Assembly: GCA_041941305.1 (NCBI GenBank)
Contig: JBGTQJ010000023.1
Location: 75,273-139,272 of the forward strand
From: JANSWP01 sp041941305
GTDB taxonomy: Bacteria; Bacteroidota; Bacteroidia; Chitinophagales; Saprospiraceae
Direction of reading: 5' to 3'
DNA length: 64,000 nt
The position numbers and the translations under genes were made by a program. The notes below the pieces were generated by a model that saw nothing but the letters and a program-made list of their open reading frames with translations, did no database searches and was not told the origin of the DNA. Positions 9,372 through 17,585 of the stretch are shown piece by piece. The stretch's first letter is position 1. Each line of letters opens with the position of its first letter.

Positions 9372-10232
9372 ATGAAAATTAGAGGGACATTGATTCCCAT
9401 AGGAGGAAATGAAGACAAAGGACTAAATCCTGATGAGAAATATTCGTTGGATTTTATTGAAGAAGGTATACTCAGCATCGTGGTGAGAGAGGGGGGAGGG
9501 ACAGATAGTAAAATCGTTGTTATACCGACTGCCTCCAGCATTCCAGTGGAGGTCGGAGAAAATTATAAAACAGCATTTGCTAAACTGGGATGCCAAAATG
9601 TATCCGTTTTGGACATTCGGGAAGAAAAGCAAGCCTGGAAAGAGGATTTTATCAAACAGGTTGCTGAGGCGAATACGATAATGTTTTCCGGTGGTGACCA
9701 ATCCCGAATTATTGACATCATTGGACAAAGCCCGATTCATAAGGTTTTGCAGGAGCGCTTTGAAAAAGAGCCCATTGTAATCGCAGGAACCAGTGCAGGC
9801 GCTATGGCTATGTCTACAGAAATGATAGCTGGAGGTAGTGTTGCCGAATCATTGCAAAAAGGTTCCGTAAGAATGAGGGAGGGACTGGGATTATTACCTG
9901 AGTTGATTGTGGATTCTCATTTTATCACACGGGGCAGGTTTGGTCGTTTGGCAGAGGCAGTAGCCAAATTTCCTAAATTATTGGGCATCGGTTTGGCAGA
10001 AGATACTGGAATGATCATCAAAAACTGCAATGAATTTACGGTTATAGGATCCGGCATGGTCATTCTATTTGATCCGAGCCAATTGCATCACAATAATGAA
10101 GAAGTATTGGACCCAGGCACGCCAATGTCTATGACGAATTTAATCGTACATGTACTTTCAAACGGCGATAGATTTGTGATTGATGAACGAAAATTGGAGG
10201 TTCTTCCACTTGAGGAAAGTTTTATCAATTGA
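9372..10232 (+). CDS. cphB: Cyanophycinase (peptidase S51)
   Basis: Serine exopeptidase that cuts cyanophycin into beta-Asp-Arg dipeptides. The 286 residues match the family. Visible are the N-terminal GTLIPIGGNED, the MFSGGDQ segment (about 104-110), the nucleophile elbow GTSAGAMAMS with catalytic Ser about 141, and the family segment VDSHFITRGRFGRL, which supplies the active-site histidine region. There is no signal peptide, so it acts in the cytosol where cyanophycin accumulates. It is divergent from cphA, and its leader carries a strong hairpin. The downstream gap has a long palindrome at 10240-10326. Confidence 0.95.
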   Translation: MKIRGTLIPIGGNEDKGLNPDEKYSLDFIEEGILSIVVREGGGTDSKIVVIPTASSIPVEVGENYKTAFAKLGCQNVSVLDIREEKQAWKEDFIKQVAEANTIMFSGGDQSRIIDIIGQSPIHKVLQERFEKEPIVIAGTSAGAMAMSTEMIAGGSVAESLQKGSVRMREGLGLLPELIVDSHFITRGRFGRLAEAVAKFPKLLGIGLAEDTGMIIKNCNEFTVIGSGMVILFDPSQLHHNNEEVLDPGTPMSMTNLIVHVLSNGDRFVIDERKLEVLPLEESFIN

Positions 10233-10239
10233 TGCTATT

Positions 10240-10326
10240 CTAGGTGCTGGTTTTCTGGTTGCTGGGTTCTGGTTACCTGGCTTGACTAGAACCCAGATTA
10301 TCAGCAACCAGATTACCAGCACCTAG
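10240..10326. repeat. Long imperfect palindrome between convergent genes
   Basis: The 87-base element begins CTAGGTGCTGGT and ends with its reverse complement ACCAGCACCTAG. Inner words TTGCTG, GGTTCT and their complements continue the stem with small bulges. It lies between the convergent cphB and serine hydrolase genes and could terminate both. Confidence 0.75.
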
Positions 10327-10394
10327 GCACAAGCCTCAATCAATAAATCTTGAATCGTTTTGGGTCTCTCAAACAACCCCCTCTATCAGCCTCC

Positions 10395-11525
10395 CTAAAA
10401 TCCCAATCCAAATTTATAGCTTTCTACGAGCAGCTCATCGAGGTTGGCTTCTCCCTGATTGGTCAAAAGAATTATACCAATTTTTGTAGATGGATTAAAA
10501 GCCATAATGGTTGCTACCCCCTGTTCTCCTCCATCATGCCCCCATAAATTATTTTGAGCGTTTAATTGAAATAGATGCAATCCCATGTCATTATTGATTG
10601 AAGGAATTTGAAGGATGGTCATGGAATTGATAGTTGTAGGATTTAATAGTTGATAATTATTGACGCTTCCATCCTGAACAAAAGCACTCAAAAATTGAAA
10701 CATATCTCTTCCGGTAGATCGCAAGCCTCCATTTGGATAATCTGTAAAGGTGTAATGCTGAATGGCTTCATTTTTACCATTGATATAATCATAGGGCTGG
10801 ACAATGATTTGGGTGATTTCATCCAATCGCCAGAAGGTGTGGTTCATCCCCAAAGGACTGAAAATATTTTGCTTGCAATATTCATTAAAATTGATACCAG
10901 AAATTTCTTGAACCAATAAACCTATTAGTGCATTTCCGGTATTTGAATATTCATGATCTGTGCCTGGTTCAAAGTCATAAAAATTCTCATTTGCACTATA
11001 AAATGCTCCGTTGGGAACAAAATAGTTTTCTAGGAAGTAGTCCAATGCCACCGGGCTATCCTCTCCATAACAATATTGGTCATCCAAAGCAGCGCCATCC
11101 GCAATTGCAGAAGTATGAGTTAATAGCATTTGAAAAGTAATAGCTGTGGCATAATTGGGGATATTGACCTCAAAAGGGAGATAATCATTGATGTTATCAT
11201 CCAGTGAAAAAAGTCCATTTTCATGTAATTGGAGCAATGCAGTAGCAGTGATCACTTTTGAAACTGAAGCCAACAGAAACAAATGATCACTTTCAAGCTG
11301 AATATTTTGTTGTATCTGGGATTGTCCAAAATAGTGCTCATAGAGAATATCCTGCTCCTTAAATATTAAAACAGATAAAGCCGGAATGTGCTGATCTTCC
11401 ATTTCCTCCTGAAGGTAGGTTTCAAATTCGTCTGTATTATCGAAATCAATGGTATCCTTGTCGCAATTCTGGAAAAGCAGAAAAATGGATAGACCAAATA
11501 TTAAATGCATCATTTTATTTTTCAT
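10395..11525 (-). CDS. Serine hydrolase lipoprotein, beta-lactamase class C fold
   Basis: A penicillin-binding-protein-like serine hydrolase (Pfam Beta-lactamase, PF00144). From the ATG at 11525 the protein has 376 residues and a lipoprotein signal peptide (FGLSIFLLFQNC, Cys about 21). An upstream ATG at 11606 adds 27 residues that spoil the signal. Catalytic motifs are the SVSK tetrad (Ser about 87, Lys about 90), YSN in HEYSNTGNALIG, and HDGGEQG near the C-terminus in place of the KTG box. Members act as esterases, D-amino peptidases or carboxypeptidases. The substrate is unknown. It sits between cphB and the isoaspartyl peptidase, but as a periplasmic lipoprotein it need not belong to cyanophycin metabolism. 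Confidence 0.88.
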   Translation of the reverse strand: MKNKMMHLIFGLSIFLLFQNCDKDTIDFDNTDEFETYLQEEMEDQHIPALSVLIFKEQDILYEHYFGQSQIQQNIQLESDHLFLLASVSKVITATALLQLHENGLFSLDDNINDYLPFEVNIPNYATAITFQMLLTHTSAIADGAALDDQYCYGEDSPVALDYFLENYFVPNGAFYSANENFYDFEPGTDHEYSNTGNALIGLLVQEISGINFNEYCKQNIFSPLGMNHTFWRLDEITQIIVQPYDYINGKNEAIQHYTFTDYPNGGLRSTGRDMFQFLSAFVQDGSVNNYQLLNPTTINSMTILQIPSINNDMGLHLFQLNAQNNLWGHDGGEQGVATIMAFNPSTKIGIILLTNQGEANLDELLVESYKFGLGF

Positions 11526-11633
11526 GAAATTGACTTTGTGATGGTTAATGGCAAATGCTGACACTGTTGAGCATGAGGATGGGGGATTGCAAAACAATGT
11601 TAGCATTTCTGGAAAAAATAACCTGCTATTACT

Positions 11634-11679
11634 GCTAACACCATTTTCCTTCCCACTTTTCCTGACTCAATGGTATCAA
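11634..11679. repeat. Half copy of the CTAACACCATTTT repeat
   Basis: GCTAACACCATTTTCC followed by CCTGACTCAATGGTATCAA closely matches 24226-24269, the right half of a palindromic element. It lies just past the 3' end of the isoaspartyl peptidase gene. The left half appears absent or decayed. Confidence 0.6.
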
Positions 11680-11685
11680 CAAGGC

Positions 11686-12609
11686 TTATTTTTTATAAAT
11701 CTCCACAAGCTCAGGACAAGTATTGGAAACACATCCCCTATACATGCCTTCTGTATTAAATGGCATGGAGATATTTCCGTGTCGGTCGATAGCAATCAAA
11801 CCGCCGTCGCCATTGATGGTTTTTAATCTTTTTTGAATCACTTCTTCGCAGGCTTTTTCAAGTGACAGATTTTTATACTCCATTAGGCAGGATACATCAT
11901 ATGCCACAACTCCTCTAATGAAAAATTCTCCACTTCCCGTGCAAGAAACTGCACAAGTGTGATTATTGGCATACGTGCCAGCACCAATAATTGAGCTGTC
12001 GCCCACTCTTCCGAATCTTTTGTTAGTCATGCCACCAGTAGAGGTAGCTGCGGCAAGGTTGCCTTCCTGGTCCAGGGCTACTGCTCCCACAGTGCCAAAT
12101 TTTTGATCGCTGTGATCCAACTGAAATGAATCACTGTCCTTGATGCTTTGCCATTGCTGAAAACGCAATTCGTCATAGAAATATTGATCTTCTACTGTCT
12201 CCAATTGATGCAGATGAGCAAACTTCATTGCTCCTTTATCAATTAGGAAAACATGTTCCGATTCTTCCAAAACCTTTTTTGCCAGCAGAATGGGATTTTT
12301 CAGGTTTTGGATGCCCGCCACAGCTCCACATTGTCGAGATTTACCTTCCATAATTGAGGCGTCCATTTCGTGTTTTCCTTCTGCACTGAACACCGATCCT
12401 TTCCCAGCATTGAACAGCGGGCAATCTTCCATACTGACTACGGCTGCGGTTACCGCCTCAAGAGCAGATGCTCCACTTTCCAATAATTGATAGCCTGCGC
12501 GGAGGGATTCAAGAAGAGCTTCCTGGTAGGCTTTTTCTTTTTGGGGAGTCATATGTCGTTTCAGGATGGTGCCAGCACCACCATGGATAGCTAGGCCGAA
12601 ATTGGTCAT
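11686..12609 (-). CDS. iaaA: Isoaspartyl peptidase / L-asparaginase, Ntn hydrolase
   Basis: Type 2 asparaginase that hydrolyses isoaspartyl (beta-aspartyl) dipeptides. 307 residues, the usual proenzyme length. The chain cleaves itself before the nucleophile threonine in FGTVGAVALD (Thr about 173). Other signatures are IHGGAGT at 9-14, NAGKGSVF, GGMTNKRFGRVGDSSIIGAGTYA and the CTGSGEFFIR loop that positions substrate. There is no signal peptide. Enzymes of this family split the beta-Asp-Arg dipeptides released by cyanophycinase. With cphA and cphB within 3 kb this is the natural last step, giving free aspartate and arginine (inference from context). General repair or turnover of isoaspartyl peptides is the alternative. 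Confidence 0.93.
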   Translation of the reverse strand: MTNFGLAIHGGAGTILKRHMTPQKEKAYQEALLESLRAGYQLLESGASALEAVTAAVVSMEDCPLFNAGKGSVFSAEGKHEMDASIMEGKSRQCGAVAGIQNLKNPILLAKKVLEESEHVFLIDKGAMKFAHLHQLETVEDQYFYDELRFQQWQSIKDSDSFQLDHSDQKFGTVGAVALDQEGNLAAATSTGGMTNKRFGRVGDSSIIGAGTYANNHTCAVSCTGSGEFFIRGVVAYDVSCLMEYKNLSLEKACEEVIQKRLKTINGDGGLIAIDRHGNISMPFNTEGMYRGCVSNTCPELVEIYKK

Positions 12610-12661
12610 TTGTTTTTTGATTTAGGCAACTTGCGTTAATTAATCAACTTTCCTGTTGGTA

Positions 12662-15600
12662 TTACAAATCCTGTTTTTCTAATCCTGCTACAAATAACCG
12701 CAATACGCCATCATTACTACCTACTAAAACCCCATTAGAACCTTCTTTACCAATTTTTATCAATTGCAAATCCTTTACATCATAAGGAATAAAAAAGCCA
12801 CTTTCGTTTACACTTGTAGAGCTTAAAGAATGACCGCCTTCATTTTTTAGGAATAGTCCAACCGAGGCATCTGCTCGAGTGGTTTCCACTTCAGCATGGT
12901 AAAGATTACCGCCCAGAATGATATCGGTTTTTCCATCCTGATCAAAGTCTTCAGCGATGATGCCCTGGACAGTGGAATATTGGGCTTCCAATGGAAGCTT
13001 TTTGACCAGGAAAGTATCGCTTTCATTGAGGAACAGCGTAGATGCAAACCACTGGGCTTCGTAGTGTAATGCTGCATTTAATCCATCTCCATATATATCA
13101 TTAATGCCTGCATCAGCAAATTCGTGGAAGGTCGGAAATTTCTCTGCGACAAAAGGCATTTGCTGCGAGCTACATTCTCTGCCACGCACAGGAACTTGCT
13201 TGTCACCATAATATTTTGCGAGCACTACATCAAATGAACCATTGTTGTCAAAGTCATTGCAATAGATGTGGAAGGGTTTTTCCTTGCTTGCTTTGAATTT
13301 GTAGTTTTTGCCCAGATTTCCTGCAATGTAATCCAGGTCTCCATCTCCATCGATATCACTTTCAATAATTCGGTTCCACCAACCTGTTAGGTCGTCTGAA
13401 ACATAACTGGAAGTTACATCTTTCAACTTACCTCCTTCATTTTTCATGAATTTTACCGGCATCCATTCGCCAGCGAGGATGAGATCAGCGCTGCCATTTT
13501 TATCAAAATCTGACCATATAGCGGTGGTAACCATACCGGCAAGTCTAAGATTGGAAGCAGTAGCTGAAGTTTGATCTGTAAAGGTACCACCATCATTAAT
13601 CAAAATATGGCTGGAAACGGGAAGTGGGTACCTGTCGGGAATGCTGCGCCCTCCAACAAATAAATCCAAATCGCCATCGCCTTCAAAATCGCCGGCAGCA
13701 ACACAGGATCCACTGGTGGTGAACTTCGGCAAGCCAGAAGATTTAGTGAAGTTTCCTGCACCATCATTCAAATACAAACGATCCTGATAATTATCTGAAC
13801 CTTCTGGAAATTCCACACCGCCACTGACAACATATAAATCCTGATCACCATCGCCATCTGCATCGAAAAACAAAACGCCCATATCTTCATGAGCTTTATC
13901 TTTAGTAAAGGCAGCCATGTTTTTAGCTTGAAACCCACCTATATTTTGTATATACAGTCGCCCCGCCTGGTTGGCAGCTCCGCCTACGTAAAAGTCCTCC
14001 AGTTCATCTCCATTGACATCTGCAACTGCGATGAAGGGACCTAACTGAGAAAGCTTATGGGGTAAGAGAATTTGAGTTTTAAAGTCATCGTAATCGTTTT
14101 CCTGATGCACAAAAGGTTGTGCAAAGGCTTCATTGGTAACTTCCCTGAAGAGGGTAGGCGATTTCGCTTTTTCCGCTACCATACCGGTCGCATCTTTGTA
14201 GCTAATGGTTAGTTCAGCATTGCAAGCCACATTTTGTATGGTACTGACCTTTCCATCCAGCCATTCCACCTTCACTTCGTCAATTTGAGAGGCTTTACCC
14301 AAACCAAAATATATTTTTGGCTCTACAGTTCCCAAATAACCTCGACTGATTTTGAATTGCTCCATTTGCATTTTTTCTCCAAAATTCAAAATCACTTTTG
14401 CGCCAAAACCATGAGGATTTTTTTGAGGACCCTCCAGTTTGATTTTCAAATAATTATTGCCTGATTTTTCTCCATTATTTCTAAAAACAAAAGCCTCTTG
14501 GTTTAGATTGTTGATGACTAAATCCAAATCACCATCGTTATCTAAATCTCCTATTGATGCACCATTTGAGAAACTGGAAACATCCAGTCCCCAATCTTTG
14601 GTTTTATAGGAAAAATTCAAATCGCCATTGTTTTTGTAGATGTGATTTTCCAATTTTTCGGAATGGTAAATGTCCATTACTTCATTGATGTCTGGAGCGC
14701 CAGGTTTGTTTTGCTTGCGATGTTCCTCAAAAAATTGAGTCATTTTTCGCTCTGCATCCCTGTCAAAAATATCTCTGCGATAGCCATTTGCCACAAACAC
14801 ATCGCGCAAGCCATCATTGTCGAAGTCACTCAGGAAACACGCCCAACTCCAGTCTGTTTTGGACAAGCCCGCCAATTGGGAGACTTCGCTAAAATGTCCA
14901 TTTCCAAGGTTTTTCTGTAAAACATTGTGCATGTAGCAGTAATGGAAACCATTATCCACCATCTCAAAAAAGCCTTTAGGATTCATGGCTGCCATATTGA
15001 TTTTGGAGCGTTTGTAATCCTTGGGTAACATTTCTGTGATGAAAATATCTTCCTGCCCATCGTGATCCAGATCCGCAATGTCAATGCCCATAGAGAATAC
15101 GGAAATGTGACGCATTCTATCTTTTACACTTTCTGTGAAAGTGCCGTCGCCATTATTCAAAAACATATAATCCGCCTCAATGTAATCGTTCGTCACATAG
15201 ACATCCAGATAGCCATTATTGTCCAAGTCAGCAGTAGAAACGCCTAGTCCAAAACCAAAAGTTTGCCCCATGCCTGCTTCATCTGTCACATCTTTGAAGG
15301 TATTGTTCCCCTGGTTTCTATATAGTCTGTCTTTTGAATGAACAGGTCCATTTTTATGCCCCTCTAAATATTCTGCAATTCCCAAATTCGATTTTTCAGG
15401 ATGATTGATAACATAAACATCCAGGTCGCCATCTTTGTCATAATCGAAAAAAGTAGACTGGAAAGAATATCCTGGATCCGCAAGACCATATTTCGCGGCT
15501 TCTTCTTCAAATTTTAAATCTCCTTTATTGATAAATAGCAAATTGGTCCGCAAAGCGGGATCTTTGTGCCATCCACCCCGACAAACGTAAATATCCAGTA

Positions 15601-15994
15601 GTCCATCATAATTGATATCTACCATGGCCACGCCATTGTGCCAACCCCCACCACCACCAACTCCTGCAGAAGCAGTGATGTCTTCAAATTTTAAATTGCC
15701 TTTGTTCAAATACAATTTGTTGGGAACTTCATTTCCAGTAAAATAGATATCTGGTAATTCATCATTATTAATGTCGCCAATTGCCACGCCACCACCGTCA
15801 TAGATTGGATTGAAATTGACATAATGGCGTTCAGGAGATTCCTCCAGGTGGTTGTTGAAAAGAATTCCAGTTTTGGAAGATTCGAGATGGGTAAATAATT
15901 TGATATTGCTATTTCCAGTTTCAACAGCTTCTTGTCCACAGCCAAATATGAAGGAACTCAGTAAAAGACATGAGATTATTCTGGATATGTTCAT
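12662..15994 (-). CDS. FG-GAP/VCBS repeat lipoprotein with ASPIC/UnbV domain
   Basis: A 1110-residue surface lipoprotein of the CRTAC1/ASPIC family. The signal peptide ends LLLSSFIFGC (Cys about 19). The body is a long series of FG-GAP/VCBS beta-propeller repeats, each with a calcium-binding DxDxDG-like loop: DINNDELPDIYFTGN, DYDKDGDLDVYV, DLDNDGDLDLVI, DADGDGDQDLYVV, DFDQDGKTDIILGG and others. The ASPIC/UnbV domain lies mid-chain around QFKISRGYLGTVEPKIYFGLG. Such proteins are abundant in Bacteroidota and often accompany SusCD-type uptake loci, but none is near here. Role probably adhesion or ligand binding at the cell surface (inference). Confidence 0.9.
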   Translation of the reverse strand: MNISRIISCLLLSSFIFGCGQEAVETGNSNIKLFTHLESSKTGILFNNHLEESPERHYVNFNPIYDGGGVAIGDINNDELPDIYFTGNEVPNKLYLNKGNLKFEDITASAGVGGGGGWHNGVAMVDINYDGLLDIYVCRGGWHKDPALRTNLLFINKGDLKFEEEAAKYGLADPGYSFQSTFFDYDKDGDLDVYVINHPEKSNLGIAEYLEGHKNGPVHSKDRLYRNQGNNTFKDVTDEAGMGQTFGFGLGVSTADLDNNGYLDVYVTNDYIEADYMFLNNGDGTFTESVKDRMRHISVFSMGIDIADLDHDGQEDIFITEMLPKDYKRSKINMAAMNPKGFFEMVDNGFHYCYMHNVLQKNLGNGHFSEVSQLAGLSKTDWSWACFLSDFDNDGLRDVFVANGYRRDIFDRDAERKMTQFFEEHRKQNKPGAPDINEVMDIYHSEKLENHIYKNNGDLNFSYKTKDWGLDVSSFSNGASIGDLDNDGDLDLVINNLNQEAFVFRNNGEKSGNNYLKIKLEGPQKNPHGFGAKVILNFGEKMQMEQFKISRGYLGTVEPKIYFGLGKASQIDEVKVEWLDGKVSTIQNVACNAELTISYKDATGMVAEKAKSPTLFREVTNEAFAQPFVHQENDYDDFKTQILLPHKLSQLGPFIAVADVNGDELEDFYVGGAANQAGRLYIQNIGGFQAKNMAAFTKDKAHEDMGVLFFDADGDGDQDLYVVSGGVEFPEGSDNYQDRLYLNDGAGNFTKSSGLPKFTTSGSCVAAGDFEGDGDLDLFVGGRSIPDRYPLPVSSHILINDGGTFTDQTSATASNLRLAGMVTTAIWSDFDKNGSADLILAGEWMPVKFMKNEGGKLKDVTSSYVSDDLTGWWNRIIESDIDGDGDLDYIAGNLGKNYKFKASKEKPFHIYCNDFDNNGSFDVVLAKYYGDKQVPVRGRECSSQQMPFVAEKFPTFHEFADAGINDIYGDGLNAALHYEAQWFASTLFLNESDTFLVKKLPLEAQYSTVQGIIAEDFDQDGKTDIILGGNLYHAEVETTRADASVGLFLKNEGGHSLSSTSVNESGFFIPYDVKDLQLIKIGKEGSNGVLVGSNDGVLRLFVAGLEKQDL

Positions 15995-16659
15995 TTTCTA
16001 TCGTTTTAGAAGCTATTAAGATTTAGCTTTTTCTTCATATGAGAAGTGTTTTTCTGTCAAATGAAGGGTATTTCGAGATTCATAGCAGCGCTATGGAATG
16101 AGAAATAGCTGAAGTTTGACTGGAAAAGACGCTCATATGATGGAAAGTGTTAAATTTTAGCAGCTTCTTACTATTTGGGATGAAAAAGGGTGGCTAAATT
16201 ACAGGTTTCAGCGAAAATAATAAAACATTGAAAGCGGAAAGAGGAGTGGTTGTGGAAAAGATTAGTCTTTGTAAGTTTTTTAAATTCAAATACTTACAAA
16301 TTTATATTCCATTAAATTTAGAATTAGATTAATGGGATTTTTTATAGGAGTCATTCAATTACAAAAGGAATTGCAGGGATTTTAAGCCCTGGTTAAAATT
16401 AATTTCTATAAAATATTCACCATTAGCTAAATCACTAAGGGGTATGGTAATAATAAAAACCTAAGATGGTCAAGATTGAATGCTTTTATGGTTCGGGAAA
16501 GGTAAATTTGGTATTGGTCGTCTAATGAGATTGTTTCAAATAGAGCTTGATTTATCATTTTAGCTATTTTAGAAGTTAAATAATCAATTCAGTATTCTGT
16601 AGCGTGGCAGGGTTTTGAGCTAAGTTTATCAAACCTTGATTTTCAAAACACCAATGTTT
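15995..16659. other. 665-base intergenic region
   Basis: It contains the palindrome described at 16024-16150. The remainder (about 16180-16659) is AT-rich with many stops in all frames. I see no gene, RNA or clear promoter there. Confidence 0.5.
16024..16150. repeat. Long imperfect palindrome with CATAGCAGCGCTATG core
   Basis: Centred on CATAGCAGCGCTATG (16081-16095), with partially complementary arms (TATTTCGAGATT left against GAATGAGAAATA right, and CTTCATATGAG against CTCATATGATGG further out). The core TAGCAGCGCTA equals that of the palindrome at 1686-1795, although the arm sequences differ. Confidence 0.65.
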
Positions 16660-17517
16660 TTAATTCAAATGCAAACATTCATACCCGTTAATCGCTACCT
16701 TCCGATTGGCATTCCAGCGATATTGCCCCATTTCTCCATTACTTTTGATGACTCTGTGGCAAGGGATTAAATAGGCAATCGGATTTTTCCCTATTGCTGT
16801 ACCAACAGCTCTCACCGCTTTTGGGTTGTTAATTTTTGCAGCAATATCCTGATAAGATAAGACCTGTGAAGAAGGGATTTGCAGCAGAGCTTTCCATATT
16901 TGAATCTGAAAAGGTGTTCCCCTTAAATCCAATCCAATTTGCCTTTCGGGCACTTTCCAATTGTGAAAATATTGAAGCACCAATTGTCCATTAGAACCAA
17001 GTCGTTTTTCCAAAACTGCCTTCGGATATTCATCAATAAAACTTGCTTCTGCTTTTTGGAAATCATCCTGAAAAGACAATTTACAAATGCCCTTTTTTGT
17101 TTCGGCAATTAACGCTTGCCCAAATGGTGTTTCGATCTCCTCATATAGCATATGGATTCCTTCACCTCTTTTTTTGAATTCACCTGGCGTACAGGCTTCT
17201 ACTTTTATAAATAAATCGTGCAAACGTCCATTTCCGGAAAGCCCAATATCGAAAGCAGTTTCCAGCGTTGATTTCCCAATTTTCAATGATTTCTTTGCCT
17301 GTTCGACAGTAATATATTGCAAAAAATCCTTTGGACTTACGCCAGCCCATTTCCTAAATAGCTTTTGAAAGTGAAATTTACTGACATGTACGTGATTGGC
17401 AATTTCTTCTAATGAAGGTTGTGCCTTTTGATTGTCTTTGATAAATTGAATTGCTTGTGCAATCAAGTCAAATTGATAAGTATTTTTCATGCCACAAAAA
17501 TTCACCAGTTTTAGCAA
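16660..17517 (-). CDS. AraC-type HTH fused to methylated-DNA cysteine methyltransferase
   Basis: An Ada-like DNA repair protein of 285 residues without the N-terminal zinc domain of Ada. Residues about 10-105 are an AraC-type helix-turn-helix (LEEIANHVHVSKFHFQKLFRKWAGVSPKDFLQYI, given here only as its landmark). The C-terminal half is an O6-alkylguanine-DNA alkyltransferase with active-site PCHRV and the preceding AVGTAIGKNP segment. It transfers methyl groups from O6-methylguanine to its own cysteine and may regulate alkylation-response genes. An internal start at the second Met (17490, MKNTYQFDL) may be the true one because the first nine residues look unrelated. It is monocistronic. Confidence 0.92.
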   Translation of the reverse strand: MLKLVNFCGMKNTYQFDLIAQAIQFIKDNQKAQPSLEEIANHVHVSKFHFQKLFRKWAGVSPKDFLQYITVEQAKKSLKIGKSTLETAFDIGLSGNGRLHDLFIKVEACTPGEFKKRGEGIHMLYEEIETPFGQALIAETKKGICKLSFQDDFQKAEASFIDEYPKAVLEKRLGSNGQLVLQYFHNWKVPERQIGLDLRGTPFQIQIWKALLQIPSSQVLSYQDIAAKINNPKAVRAVGTAIGKNPIAYLIPCHRVIKSNGEMGQYRWNANRKVAINGYECLHLN

Positions 17518-17545
17518 TTATACAATCCGATTCTTGCTACATTAT

Positions 17546-17585
17546 CCCCACATTGTAGTATCGCAGTATTGCAGTACCGCAACAT
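17546..17585. repeat. TAGTATCGCAGTATTGCAGTA repeat block
   Basis: A short run of degenerate repeats of the words GTATCGCAG, GTATTGCAG and GTACCGCAACATC between two minus-strand genes. A longer block of the same vocabulary occurs at 36474-36585. Confidence 0.5.

Noticed and set aside
9209..9541. Minus-strand frame opposite the cphB start
   Set aside because: It is the antisense shadow of the cphB gene and the leader hairpin, and has no protein family features.
16400..16640. Possible gene remnant before the AraC-methyltransferase gene
   Set aside because: Stops occur in all frames and no conserved motif could be read.
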